Position numbers and translations under genes: made by a program. From contig NZ_JADNRN010000003.1 in NCBI RefSeq assembly GCF_015595035.1, positions 124,001-188,000 on the forward strand: 64,000 nt of DNA, given 5' to 3'. This DNA is from Marinibium conchae (lineage in GTDB: Bacteria > Pseudomonadota > Gammaproteobacteria > Enterobacterales > Alteromonadaceae). Of this stretch, positions 20,601 to 29,279 are shown piece after piece (positions within the stretch are counted from its first letter, which is position 1; each line of letters begins with the position of its first letter). The notes under the pieces are model-generated. The model searched no databases. It saw nothing but the letters and a program-made list of their open reading frames with translations, and was not told the DNA's origin.

Positions 20601-21868
20601 CCTGGAATAATAACGGAATTAGCTTTGTGACTATGACGAATAGTCAGCATGAGCGCTTTGGTATTTTCACATGGACTGCGCAAGAAGGCTTAAAGCTTGA
20701 GGCCGAGTCGATGCCTCCGGTTAGCTCATTTTCAAACGTATACACTGCCGAGCATAGCGATCTTATCTATTACGAATATAGTAACCCCGACACTAGCACA
20801 ACCTTCATGACAAGATTAAATGGAGACGATAGAACGGATCTTGATAGCGGCAGTTTCTTTGGTCTACCTGACTCGGTAGTCGGTCATGCAGGGCAGCTAT
20901 ATAGTTGTAGCGGCGATAGCCAATGGCAAATAGTCACTTTAGATTCTAATGAATTCCAGAACCTTGGTTTTGAATGTGACCGCTTAGGCTCATCTTCGTA
21001 TATAAGCGACGCACAGAGCTGCTTAAGCAGCAATAATCAGGTTATTTGTTCATCGCCGACCGATAGCAGCCAATTCTCTCTAGTGTACCAAAACCTCAAT
21101 CCAGACAATCGCATCCTTCGGCTTGTTGATGTGAATGATCGGCTCTTAATGCTACGGCAAGTGACTAGACAAGAGAATGGTGTTGAAATTGAGCGACTGG
21201 AACTTAGCTACCTGTCTTTAAGCGGTGAACAAAGCTTGTTGGCTGAGCTTCCCTTTAATCCTTTTAATAATGCCATCATCCCAATTGAAAACGGCTTCGT
21301 AGCGGTGGGACAAGATCGTAATAGCCGCCTCGTGTCGCTCTATAAAGCACAAGGCAATACCATAGAATTACTCAATGACGATTTAGTGAGTGGCAATTTT
21401 GATGCCTTCACAAATGTTGAATTCAGCGGTGCCGAATTACTTGGAAATACTCTCTATATTTCAATCACCGAAAACTTTCGCGATGCGCGCTTGTTCGAGA
21501 TGAATATTGACTCGCCCGACACCGTATCCTCATTGTCAGTTCCGGACTATGCCGGGCAGTCACTTTCATTTGATGAGAAGCTTTTCATTGCTATCAGAAA
21601 TGGTGGCGAAGGTAATTGTAGTTGGTATAGCTTAACACCCACTGATACTAGCTTAAGCAATGCAATTGTCGAAGATGTTAGTTGCTTTACGATTCGTGCT
21701 ATCGACGACCAACTGATTTTCAGTCAATTCAAATCGGAAGTCGAAGGTAATATTTATCTCGTTTATAAAGATGGCCAAGTAAGTGGCGTCTTCCCTGCTC
21801 AATTGAGCGTAGACGACGGCAAAGGCAATTCCCTGAATATGGATATTGAATTGGAGCTACAACCATGA
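17642..21868 (+). CDS. Large secreted protein with thrombospondin-3-like repeats and a PKD/REJ-like domain, third gene of operon
   Basis: 1408 residues with an N-terminal signal peptide ending near VSA-DS. GGGGAGAAGG just upstream is a good ribosome-binding site. Acidic DxDxDG calcium-binding repeats sit at about residues 200-277 (DSDQDGLPD, DADEDGW, DSDGDGW) and 643-690 (DSDQDS, DTDDDG). A helical region lies between them. A PKD/REJ-like immunoglobulin fold is at about 815-900 (LDGSSSS, then FQWSQISG). The last 450 residues are repeated beta-strands that might be a propeller. Both ends overlap neighbours by ATGA, which strongly suggests one transcript. No catalytic motif was recognised; the role is unknown. 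Confidence 0.8.
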   Translation: MMNLARTIIILVAWCLMVSPSKVSADSLFGGQFASYWLIDEDTGQITSFSSGAWINAYTSSVYIPEANQQVLVNNLSDSSVPMSPAQAAISIIGITGADKVQGELGSLGIVISPAAGTYENTIQVTVETKTVSSADTLRYRINNGQWIEIDLNAELSAQILLIENDNYIIEAQLINAGQILEANSANYVINYLGSEGKRRDSDQDGLPDLLEAELGLNPLLNDSDFDADEDGWSNVDTWIRCGVAVANEDGSVPCSAMEDSDGDGWTNFDELIRGTRFNDPEINLNGIEADSIAYFEEQQRYRDFPTARRLYEVEYIVDGTPLDLRMTALQASTASGEFVYSSGALLSNRELLDAGLSESDLVPRLLQDDASRALINQTMPLLRLPAGEGIFIRASSASTDVATFPERLAYITPIEDIQWQDYAAVAGEWNSIADYRAGLLLWLEAELTVSIEEDLDATESVSMLMFEQALREQASLLNESSKLELGTATQAQQWLLPWLTQLSQRFEGTTISTLLTRLQAATQGALSADASNFSIWTDEWSSRYRSEYSLSDWLSIKMRSASADALRDSLPACFISDEELAALQEDETAFDEFLARCPEYYTSTDVLNARQNDAQTRMRLRLALLPDGLNALLADASIGNLNDDSDQDSLSNYDELYNYALLKMPLPWLSDTDDDGTIDGDDSCPNDPTDACALLPRQQVISLDEAGPIDIQRLNSDTTTLVALRLQRPADSDICVSYSLESSSGLPEISEEGEVCFKTGQQVILLPILLPASENSEAASLVLTLVESRDAIINAQPLQINFRALEQVDVPEAIILSSATQVNERAIVILDGSSSSAANGSSLSFQWSQISGIAVSIPTPMNSAISLTLPEVITTSELVFQLSVSDNTGQSASSQITISILPVEDAPRQVTVPRFVINGLNETRVPFSDFLVALEEPDGDPINIGSFVSLPNSVTATRSANEYSFRAQAGGSVTELAQRRSRSLRPWNNNGISFVTMTNSQHERFGIFTWTAQEGLKLEAESMPPVSSFSNVYTAEHSDLIYYEYSNPDTSTTFMTRLNGDDRTDLDSGSFFGLPDSVVGHAGQLYSCSGDSQWQIVTLDSNEFQNLGFECDRLGSSSYISDAQSCLSSNNQVICSSPTDSSQFSLVYQNLNPDNRILRLVDVNDRLLMLRQVTRQENGVEIERLELSYLSLSGEQSLLAELPFNPFNNAIIPIENGFVAVGQDRNSRLVSLYKAQGNTIELLNDDLVSGNFDAFTNVEFSGAELLGNTLYISITENFRDARLFEMNIDSPDTVSSLSVPDYAGQSLSFDEKLFIAIRNGGEGNCSWYSLTPTDTSLSNAIVEDVSCFTIRAIDDQLIFSQFKSEVEGNIYLVYKDGQVSGVFPAQLSVDDGKGNSLNMDIELELQP

Positions 21869-24800
21869 ATAATCGTTTTATCATATCAAACTTGCTTGCG
21901 CTTTTATTCCTTGGAATGTTGATCAGTGCTTGCTCAGATTCGACAGAAGACAGCACTAGCGCTCCCATAACCCCTGCATTGCCAATTCCGATAGGCTCGG
22001 ATACGCCGGACTCAAACACCGAAACAAGTAATGATATAGCGGTTTACACTAGCGTCGTTGAAGGTGCATCGACGAAGGATTCAGATGGTGATGGCATAGC
22101 CGACAACGAGGACCCTTGGCCAACTATTGCACCAAGCTATGCTGACGAGGAAGAGCTACTGAAGCCAGAGCAGTTTAACCTTGTAAGTTACCGAGATAAT
22201 GGCGCCATCGCTTTAGAGAATACGGTGATCACCGTAGAGGCCGTCAATGTAAGCATGGATGGCCTTCGAAATAGCCAAGAACCTTTATGGTTGCAATGGC
22301 AAGGAGAAGGTCTTAATTGGGCTCAGCGGATTGAGGCTCAAGAGCAACTTGTTATCACTGCTCCAGAGCTTCAAGCCCAGCGAGTTACGCTCATTCAGGG
22401 AAATCAAATAATTGCATCCAGAGCAATACAATACTACACACCAGATGAACCTTTGCTCTACCCCATTAATCATCGCCTGTATGTGAACACAAACCTGACA
22501 CTATTTGGCGAAAACCTAAGCAAGCTCGAAGGCCTGAGTTTAGGCGATGAAGAGCTCGTCATTTCAATACTTGGTGATGGAGCAATGAACTTGAGCTTGC
22601 CTGATAGCCCTAAGTCGCAAATGCTACTTACCTTTGCTGATGGTTCAGCCCGCCAATACCCTTTGCCACTCTATCGACATGTTTCTTTTGTAGCGAGCCC
22701 AGATTTAGATGCATCACAGTGGCGCTTCATCACGCGAGACGACCTTCATTATTTGTCAGATGAGCCTGAAATTGAAGTACCTGCCGGCGAGGTTATCCCC
22801 TTTCATTTTAATCACCTGGGGCGCAGTGCAGCGCTTAGTGCCGTAGTTTGGCCAGATAGCAAGGTCATACAAGTAGGGGCTGAATCTACCATTGAACGCT
22901 GGACTTATAATCTTTTAGATAATATCGGTTTGAAAACTTCTGATTGGCAACTCGACCGCCGAACACTGCCCTTGGCATCCGATATGCCTGACTTAGTAAA
23001 GGCCTTAACAAATGAAGCTAACAACATACGCATTCAAACATCTAGTCGTAGCATTTGGGAGGATTACCTAGATAGCGGTATGGCATGGCAACAGGCCAAG
23101 CCTCTAGTGTATACAAGCTATAGTTTAACAACCGGTAATGCGCTTTTTGATCAGTCGGTAAGCGTGAGCAATCAAGATGCAATATCTGGGCGAGCCAGCT
23201 ACAACAGCATCACAGTTGCTACAAATGATGCTGCCAGTGTGTTCAAAGAGAGTTGCGCTGGCATAGAAAACATCACCGCACCCTCGAACCTTTGGCCAAG
23301 CGACCTCTGCATTCGAAACTCCTCTGCCGTTTTTGTTAGCATCGGTGCTCGTGACAAGAATGACAATATAATACGTAATCATGTGAGAGAATATGCGGAT
23401 GGCAACATGCTAGGGCCAAGCTGGGGCGGTCTCTTGAATCTCGACAAGGTAGCGTTTGTTACCACCGACTCCGGTAGTGCTCTATGTAAGATGGAAGAGT
23501 GTTCCATCGATATTATCACCGGCGGACTTGGCTATCTTTCCAACTCAAACTTAAGCAGTAAAGAACGCAAAGCCTATCAACACGTGCTAATGAGGACTAT
23601 TGTTGAGAAAGTGCTACTGGAAATAGCTGCCGGTATTGTAGGGGGAGGAACAAGCAATGATTCGCCCGCCGCGTGTTTAGTCAGAGAAATGCTAGATACC
23701 ACCGTTAAGGGCGTCAAGATTGCAACTTCGTTTACCGAGCTAACAAATAAAGTTGACTCGGCCTCAAGCGAAGAACAAGTATTACGAATTATTTATGAAA
23801 CGGTGGTTAGCTATACCTCTGAATACTTGTTAAATTTAGTCGCAGAATCAGACCCTAAAGCAGTTGCATGCTTTGTAAGCAACGCGGCAAAGTCAGCAGC
23901 AAAAGAAAAGATCGCCGAGGCGGCTGAAAAAGTCGTCGAGAAATTCGGAGTACCTTACAAAGTAGCTCAATATGTGAACCTTGCGATAGACAAGTGGCAA
24001 GTAGCAACAACACCGCAAAAAATCACCTTCAACATTAGCCCTTTGGCCCAAGTACTAAAAGTAGATACAAGCACTAACAGCCCTTTGTTTTTCGATAACC
24101 CGAATGGGGCATTAATCATCGAGGGTTGTTACATAACAAATCAACGATTGGGCAATGATGGTTTGCCCGACCCTGGCTACGATTACTGGCCAGATATCAT
24201 CTTCACTGACTCAAAAGGGAAACAAACACGATTTACGACCAATTCATCCCACTTAGAACTGATGTCGCCTCTTTGTCAAAGTAGATTGAGAATTCCTACA
24301 GACGAATTATTGCCGGTGTTAACAGCCCTCAAAAGTGGTGATATTCGTGCAGACCTGCGCTTAACTCACGAACCAAGCACATTTAGCGCATTTCCAAATG
24401 ATGAATTGCCTCTGGGCGGCGCGTCTTTTGAGTGGTTCGGGGAAGCTTCACTGAATGGCATAGATGGTGGCTTCTTGAAACAAGGTAGCCGCAACCTGAT
24501 CAAAGGGCAAAACTTAGCGATATTAAACAACCGAAATTTACTAGTGCAGTTAATTCGCGCTAACACCAACACCGCCATTGAAATCACTAACGTAAGTTTT
24601 ATCGACGAAGAAACGATTGCGGTAGATATTCCATCAAATGTGTTTGGCACTTATGAGTTAAGCATAGGAACACGTTTCTCAGAGAGTAATACAACACTGA
24701 CCATTCCCTCGGTAAGCGTCGCTCCTGCTACGCTGTCATTTGTAAGGGTAGGTGATACGGGCGCTAAAGCAGACGACACCATAGTTGTCGACGTGCTAGA

Positions 24801-25104
24801 TGCAAACGGTGAGCTTGTGGTGGTAAACGGCGACTTCTTGGTAATAGAGTTGCAAGGTGGTAATAGCCTAAGCACTGTGGCTTTTGATAGTGCTACAACA
24901 AAAATTTATGCCGACGATAATGAGACTCTACTCGCTGCCACTTGGCCTATCTATTTTGAAGTATCCTGCACTGATGGCGGAAGAGAAAAGCGCTGCACTT
25001 ATGATTTTAGAGCCACGATAAAAAGCCCTGATGGCACGCAGATATTTGAAATAAAAGAAGATGGAAAAATGAGTAATGGCGACTTTAAGACCTTTACCCT
25101 CTGA
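21865..25104 (+). CDS. Large lipoprotein, last gene of the giant exported-protein operon
   Basis: 1079 residues with the lipobox LISAC (Cys23). Residues 71-85 carry a DSDGDGIAD calcium-binding motif, as in the two preceding proteins. The middle has a predicted helical block (about residues 570-720) containing AAKSAAKEKIAEAAEKV, and the C-terminal third is beta-rich with IPT/TIG- or Ig-like character. No enzyme signature was seen. It starts by 4-base overlap with the previous gene and ends at a strong terminator. The lipoprotein-secreted-secreted-lipoprotein order suggests that the four products meet at the cell surface. That is inference. Confidence 0.8.
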   Translation: MNNRFIISNLLALLFLGMLISACSDSTEDSTSAPITPALPIPIGSDTPDSNTETSNDIAVYTSVVEGASTKDSDGDGIADNEDPWPTIAPSYADEEELLKPEQFNLVSYRDNGAIALENTVITVEAVNVSMDGLRNSQEPLWLQWQGEGLNWAQRIEAQEQLVITAPELQAQRVTLIQGNQIIASRAIQYYTPDEPLLYPINHRLYVNTNLTLFGENLSKLEGLSLGDEELVISILGDGAMNLSLPDSPKSQMLLTFADGSARQYPLPLYRHVSFVASPDLDASQWRFITRDDLHYLSDEPEIEVPAGEVIPFHFNHLGRSAALSAVVWPDSKVIQVGAESTIERWTYNLLDNIGLKTSDWQLDRRTLPLASDMPDLVKALTNEANNIRIQTSSRSIWEDYLDSGMAWQQAKPLVYTSYSLTTGNALFDQSVSVSNQDAISGRASYNSITVATNDAASVFKESCAGIENITAPSNLWPSDLCIRNSSAVFVSIGARDKNDNIIRNHVREYADGNMLGPSWGGLLNLDKVAFVTTDSGSALCKMEECSIDIITGGLGYLSNSNLSSKERKAYQHVLMRTIVEKVLLEIAAGIVGGGTSNDSPAACLVREMLDTTVKGVKIATSFTELTNKVDSASSEEQVLRIIYETVVSYTSEYLLNLVAESDPKAVACFVSNAAKSAAKEKIAEAAEKVVEKFGVPYKVAQYVNLAIDKWQVATTPQKITFNISPLAQVLKVDTSTNSPLFFDNPNGALIIEGCYITNQRLGNDGLPDPGYDYWPDIIFTDSKGKQTRFTTNSSHLELMSPLCQSRLRIPTDELLPVLTALKSGDIRADLRLTHEPSTFSAFPNDELPLGGASFEWFGEASLNGIDGGFLKQGSRNLIKGQNLAILNNRNLLVQLIRANTNTAIEITNVSFIDEETIAVDIPSNVFGTYELSIGTRFSESNTTLTIPSVSVAPATLSFVRVGDTGAKADDTIVVDVLDANGELVVVNGDFLVIELQGGNSLSTVAFDSATTKIYADDNETLLAATWPIYFEVSCTDGGREKRCTYDFRATIKSPDGTQIFEIKEDGKMSNGDFKTFTL

Positions 25105-25180
25105 GTGTAAAGGGCTTTTATTAATAGGCAGATAATATTGAAAAAGCCCCTTAAGTTAATGAAAACAAAAGGGGCTTTTT
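25091..25180. terminator. Tandem terminators between the giant-protein operon and the alginate locus
   Basis: A first stem, CCTTTAC/GTAAAGG (25091-25113), overlaps the stop codon region. The second and stronger one pairs AAAAAGCCCCTT (25141-25152) with AAGGGGCTTTTT (25169-25180). Its A run on one side and T run on the other make it work for both the + operon and the convergent - strand gene. Confidence 0.9.
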
Positions 25181-25209
25181 TATGTATAAACTTAGACTTA
25201 GCTTAACGC

Positions 25210-26500
25210 TTACTCAACCGCTACAACTGCTTCTGATGTAGAAGAGTTATAAGGTGAAGCGGCGTTGTCTGTATCAAGTGAATCACCTTCAACGTAGCCT
25301 TCAAAGTCATCTGCAAATACCTGAGTGGTGCCGGCAGTATCAGAATAGATAGCAATGTTATCTACCGATACAACGCCTGTTGCTTCTCTTACGCCACCGT
25401 TATCGCCAAAACGAATCGCAACGTGAGTTAACCCACCCGTTGAGCTGTTATCCGGAGTGAAACCTTCAGCCGTTAAACGAACGCCGTCTATCTCAACTGT
25501 AATCAAAGGAGTTACCGTTAAGTCACCACCTGGGTATTCCCAAGTTACAACAACGTTCATAAACTGATCAAGTACGACACTTGCCGCTGAGGTATCAATA
25601 TCACTCGGTGAACGCACGCCAAAGCTATCGTCACGAACACGTAGGTCGAGTAGAGCACCGCTGTTATTTGTCGCAGAGTTGAATAAAGTAATGAAAGCAT
25701 CACCATTACCTAGATCATCATCCAAACGTTTAATTGCAACTTCAAAACGTCCTTGCGCTAGCGGTTCAGTGCCAAGTGCATAGCGTAGCTCACCAGTATC
25801 GCTGTCGAGGGTATCGCGAATTTCAGCAATCTTGTTACCGTCAGTTCCCGGGCCGCCAACATCACCAGAGGCTTCAACCGTTGCTTCCGACGTGCTTGAG
25901 TTATAAGGCGACGCTGGGTTGTCAGTATCTAATGAATCACCATCAGCATAGGATTCAAAGTCATCAGAGAACACTTCAGTCGTACCTGCTGTATCAGAGA
26001 ATATAAATAGGTCATCAACTGAGAATTTACCTGTTGCTTCTCTCACTCCGCCATTATCACCAAATCTAAAGGCCACGTGTGTTACACCACCGGTAGCACT
26101 GTTGTCAGGCGTAAAGCCTTCAGCAGTGAAACGTACACCGTCTATCTCAACAGTGACTAATGGTAGTAATTCTAGGTCACCACCTGGGTATTCCCAAGTA
26201 ATCACTACGTCCATGAACTGATCTAGTAGAACAGTAGCAGCAGAGGTATCAACATCGCTCGGAGAGCGAACACCGAAACTATCATCTCTGATTCTTAGGT
26301 CGAGTATTGCACCGCTGTTGTTGGTTGCTGAGTTAAACAAAGTGATGAATGCATCGCCGTTACCTAAGTCATCATCCAAACGCTTAACTGACACTTCAAT
26401 TCTACCTGCAGCAAGAGCAAGGTCGCCACCAAGAGCGTAACGTAACTCACCTGTGTCGCTATCAAGCGTATCCACAATTACCGCAACTTTATTCGGACCG
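25210..26500 (-). repeat. Two tandem copies of a module of about 215 residues (R3 and R2)
   Basis: The coding DNA at about 25210-25840 and 25860-26500 encodes two highly similar modules, each followed by a VFADDFEGY or VFSDDFESY stretch and an SPYNSSTSEA ending. Synonymous divergence between the copies shows the duplication is not very recent. Confidence 0.8.
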
Positions 26501-28881
26501 TTACTGACACCGCCTACGCCAGTTATCGTGATAACTAACTCTGCCGTAGTGCCATCTACCGACTCTATTGTAATAGTGTCAGTCTCACGCTCACCGCTGA
26601 TCAATGCAGCAATAACTTCGTTGCTCGTATCAAGGGTATAAGTCCAAGAACCATCCTCTAGTATCGAGTAAGAACCGAAGGTAGTAGCACCTGAAGCCTC
26701 GATTATTGCTGCTTCACCTTCATTTGGATCGATGATACTAACCATACCTGTCAGCGGCTCTGTGGAGTCACTTGGTAATGAACCTGCAAGGTCGAAGAAT
26801 ACCGCTGGAGTTTGCTCTACGCTGCCGTCACCAGCATCGAATACAACTACTTCAGAGTAGATTGCTAGGCTATATAAACTGCCATCGCCGGCCAAAGTTT
26901 CACCAACATCATAGCCTTCAAAGTCGTCAGAGAATACAACGGTTTCACCGCTAGTGTCTGATGCAACTTCGATGTTGTCTACGTAGTAAGCGCCAAAAGG
27001 AATAGTTCGGTCGTTATCACCAAAACGGAACTGAATTGTTCTTACGCCATCAACAAACCATTGGTCTAAATCCGTAAAATCTGGGTCGACAACAGCTGCA
27101 GTAGAGAATGAGCCACCGCCAATCACTTCACCATCGATGGTAACCGTAAGTTGTTCGGCTGCGTCTAAGTCCCAAGTAATTTCAACATCATAGAATTGTT
27201 CTTCAGTGAAATCGGCAGTAATTATATCGCCAGGATAAGCGTCGCTGTCTGTATTTCGAACAAAGAAGCGTGGCTCAATAGTCTCGCCCTCTGCAGTAGT
27301 TTGAGTGCCTTGGATACGCAAGTCGATTAATGACTCACTTGAGCTTCCAGACAAACCATATAGAGTGATGTAAGCGTCTTTTACGTTGCCATCGCTACCA
27401 AGTGCAACTTCTTTAGAGAAAGAAGCACTTAATTTACCTTGACGAAGATTGTCAACGCTAAAGCGAATTTCACCCGTATCGTTTCCAATATCAGTAATTT
27501 TAGCAACTTGGGTTAGCGCAGCAATGCGTATTTCAATATCAGCGGTTGTGCCGTCAACTGATTCGATTGTTACTGAATCGTTTACCGAGCTGCCTACTTC
27601 TAAGTTGGCAACCGTTTCGTTTGCAGTATCCACTGTATATGACCAGTTACCGTTAGCACTTATGCTGAAAGTACCAAAGTCTAATACGACATCACTTTGC
27701 GCTATTACAGCATCTTCTTCAAAATTCGGGTCGTTTACAATTACTGTTCCTGTTAGGGGGTCAGTGGCGGTATTTTGTATAGTGCCACTTAAGGTACCTT
27801 CAATAATCGCTGCTACGGGGTCATTGTTGTATCCCACAGCTGAGCCAATCACATTCAACAAGTCTTCATCAACGTCTGCTGCAACCGCGGAGGTTGTTTG
27901 AAGGTTGGTTTGTGCCAATTCAAACGCGTTTAAAAGCGCTTCAGAGAATGAGCCGTCTGCAAGATCTGCAGCAACGGTCGCTAATACTGCAGCCATGTCG
28001 CTATCAGCGTCGTCTGCATCAAGTTGTGACAATAGAGCCAAAACTGAACCGTATCTGTCTGCATCAGCAGCACCATCGGCACCTAGAGGAGTAACGCCAA
28101 CCGCAGTTGGAGCAACCTGTGTGGTGTCAAAGCGAATACCAAAGCGAGCATTAATAATCGCCGCTTGTTCTTCAAAACTTGTTAAGTCTGCACCCGCTGC
28201 TTGAACAGCCATTTCGGTGAGAGGCGAAACGACATAAGTTGGCGCTGCTTCACCGGTGCCGGCTGCGATATCTTCATCAGAGTCACTTTCAACAACGTCG
28301 ATAACGGCTCTAAGCAATGGTGCGTCAAGTGTTTCACCAGTTGCTTCATCAACATAAGTTCCACCGGTACATGAGACTAAACCAGTACCTTCGAAGTGAA
28401 CATTGGTAAAAGTAATTGAACCGCTATCAGCAGAGCTTGCTGTGGCTTGTGACGACGCTTCTGCCGCACCACTATCATCCACTGCATATATATCGCAGCT
28501 AGCGCCCGCTACTGGTCCTTTAACTACACTTGCATTTACGTCGAGTGTTGGCTGAATCGTTGGGGTAGAAGCGCCAACACCTTCAGTGAAACCTGCTTCA
28601 TCTGTATAAACCGCTGATACTGTGATCACAGAGCCTTCGTCAGCCTCAGTAATAACATAAGAAGTGCCCGTTGCACCTGTTGACCAAGCATAGGTAAGGG
28701 TGCTTGCTTGGATGCCGTCGGCATCAGAAACCGAGGCCGATAACGTTGCACCGGCAAAGAAATCGCTACCGATGATTTCGATACTCCCGCGATTATTACC
28801 ATCTATCTCAGCCTTGTCGTCCCCACCACAGCCGACGAGGGCTGTCGCGACGACAAGTGGTATTAGTGATTTTTTGAACAT
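25210..28881 (-). CDS. Repeat-rich surface lipoprotein of the alginate locus (VCBS and concanavalin-like modules)
   Basis: 1223 residues with lipobox LVGCG and start supported by AGGAG. Order: an Ig-like domain (about 30-105), a KGPVAGASC module, a helical segment, a VCBS-like repeat (about 365-455), module R1 (about 457-685), a second VCBS repeat (about 690-790), then modules R2 (about 795-1012) and R3 (about 1015-1223). R2 and R3 are near copies (both contain DSDTGELRYALG, AFITLFNSATNNSG and FRFGDNGG/IRFGDNGG); R1 is a diverged relative. The module looks like a beta-sandwich carbohydrate binder, and no lyase motif is present. Its position next to alginate lyases and an operator shared with them suggest alginate binding at the cell surface. 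The binding role is inference. Confidence 0.82.
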   Translation of the reverse strand: MFKKSLIPLVVATALVGCGGDDKAEIDGNNRGSIEIIGSDFFAGATLSASVSDADGIQASTLTYAWSTGATGTSYVITEADEGSVITVSAVYTDEAGFTEGVGASTPTIQPTLDVNASVVKGPVAGASCDIYAVDDSGAAEASSQATASSADSGSITFTNVHFEGTGLVSCTGGTYVDEATGETLDAPLLRAVIDVVESDSDEDIAAGTGEAAPTYVVSPLTEMAVQAAGADLTSFEEQAAIINARFGIRFDTTQVAPTAVGVTPLGADGAADADRYGSVLALLSQLDADDADSDMAAVLATVAADLADGSFSEALLNAFELAQTNLQTTSAVAADVDEDLLNVIGSAVGYNNDPVAAIIEGTLSGTIQNTATDPLTGTVIVNDPNFEEDAVIAQSDVVLDFGTFSISANGNWSYTVDTANETVANLEVGSSVNDSVTIESVDGTTADIEIRIAALTQVAKITDIGNDTGEIRFSVDNLRQGKLSASFSKEVALGSDGNVKDAYITLYGLSGSSSESLIDLRIQGTQTTAEGETIEPRFFVRNTDSDAYPGDIITADFTEEQFYDVEITWDLDAAEQLTVTIDGEVIGGGSFSTAAVVDPDFTDLDQWFVDGVRTIQFRFGDNDRTIPFGAYYVDNIEVASDTSGETVVFSDDFEGYDVGETLAGDGSLYSLAIYSEVVVFDAGDGSVEQTPAVFFDLAGSLPSDSTEPLTGMVSIIDPNEGEAAIIEASGATTFGSYSILEDGSWTYTLDTSNEVIAALISGERETDTITIESVDGTTAELVITITGVGGVSNGPNKVAVIVDTLDSDTGELRYALGGDLALAAGRIEVSVKRLDDDLGNGDAFITLFNSATNNSGAILDLRIRDDSFGVRSPSDVDTSAATVLLDQFMDVVITWEYPGGDLELLPLVTVEIDGVRFTAEGFTPDNSATGGVTHVAFRFGDNGGVREATGKFSVDDLFIFSDTAGTTEVFSDDFESYADGDSLDTDNPASPYNSSTSEATVEASGDVGGPGTDGNKIAEIRDTLDSDTGELRYALGTEPLAQGRFEVAIKRLDDDLGNGDAFITLFNSATNNSGALLDLRVRDDSFGVRSPSDIDTSAASVVLDQFMNVVVTWEYPGGDLTVTPLITVEIDGVRLTAEGFTPDNSSTGGLTHVAIRFGDNGGVREATGVVSVDNIAIYSDTAGTTQVFADDFEGYVEGDSLDTDNAASPYNSSTSEAVVAVE

Positions 28882-29279
28882 GCTTTCTACTCCTGAAAGT
28901 TCTACTTCTAAATTGTTGCCTAGCTATCGAGCACAATTGGTAAATGTATATATAATGTAAACCAAATTGGTATGGCAGAAAAGGGGTTTGTTAACTTTTT
29001 TGGTAATACCAAAATATTTTATTAACATTTTCTGCATCATGCCCAAGCTAATATTTTTTATAAATGGCTACAAATCACTATTTACAAGGCTTCCGACAAT
29101 GCCTTGCAAATTCAAACCTGCGCCTTTAATGAGTAAGGTCACTTGAGCAAACGAAATTGTTTTGTTTACAAATACGACAATTCTTCTGCTAATAGAAAGA
29201 AAAAGCGCTATTTACTACTCTAGCTATCTATTAAAAACCAGCGCAATCGCAATATTTGGTCAACCAAACAATATTCTAT
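28882..29279 (-). promoter_or_regulatory. Control region of the repeat lipoprotein with perfect 17-bp operator
   Basis: A 398-base gap without genes. At 28998-29014 lies the perfect inverted repeat TTTTGGT-AAT-ACCAAAA. A second, imperfect site (ACCAA-A-TTGGT) is at 28961-28971, and a lone TTGGTA is at 28937-28942. An A/T-rich TATATA stretch at about 28946-28953 could be the -10 region on the - strand. The arms fit the general TnGTnnnACnA pattern known for FadR-type GntR regulators, but the regulator is not in the window. Confidence 0.65.

Noticed and set aside
7808-25104. A Tc-type insecticidal toxin complex
   Set aside because: Several giant genes are in a row, but no TcA/TcB/TcC, SpvB or RHS motifs are visible and all products carry Sec-type signals.
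25734-26006. A + strand gene inside the repeat lipoprotein
   Set aside because: Its composition (many Gln and His) and position show it is an antisense shadow of the repeated modules.
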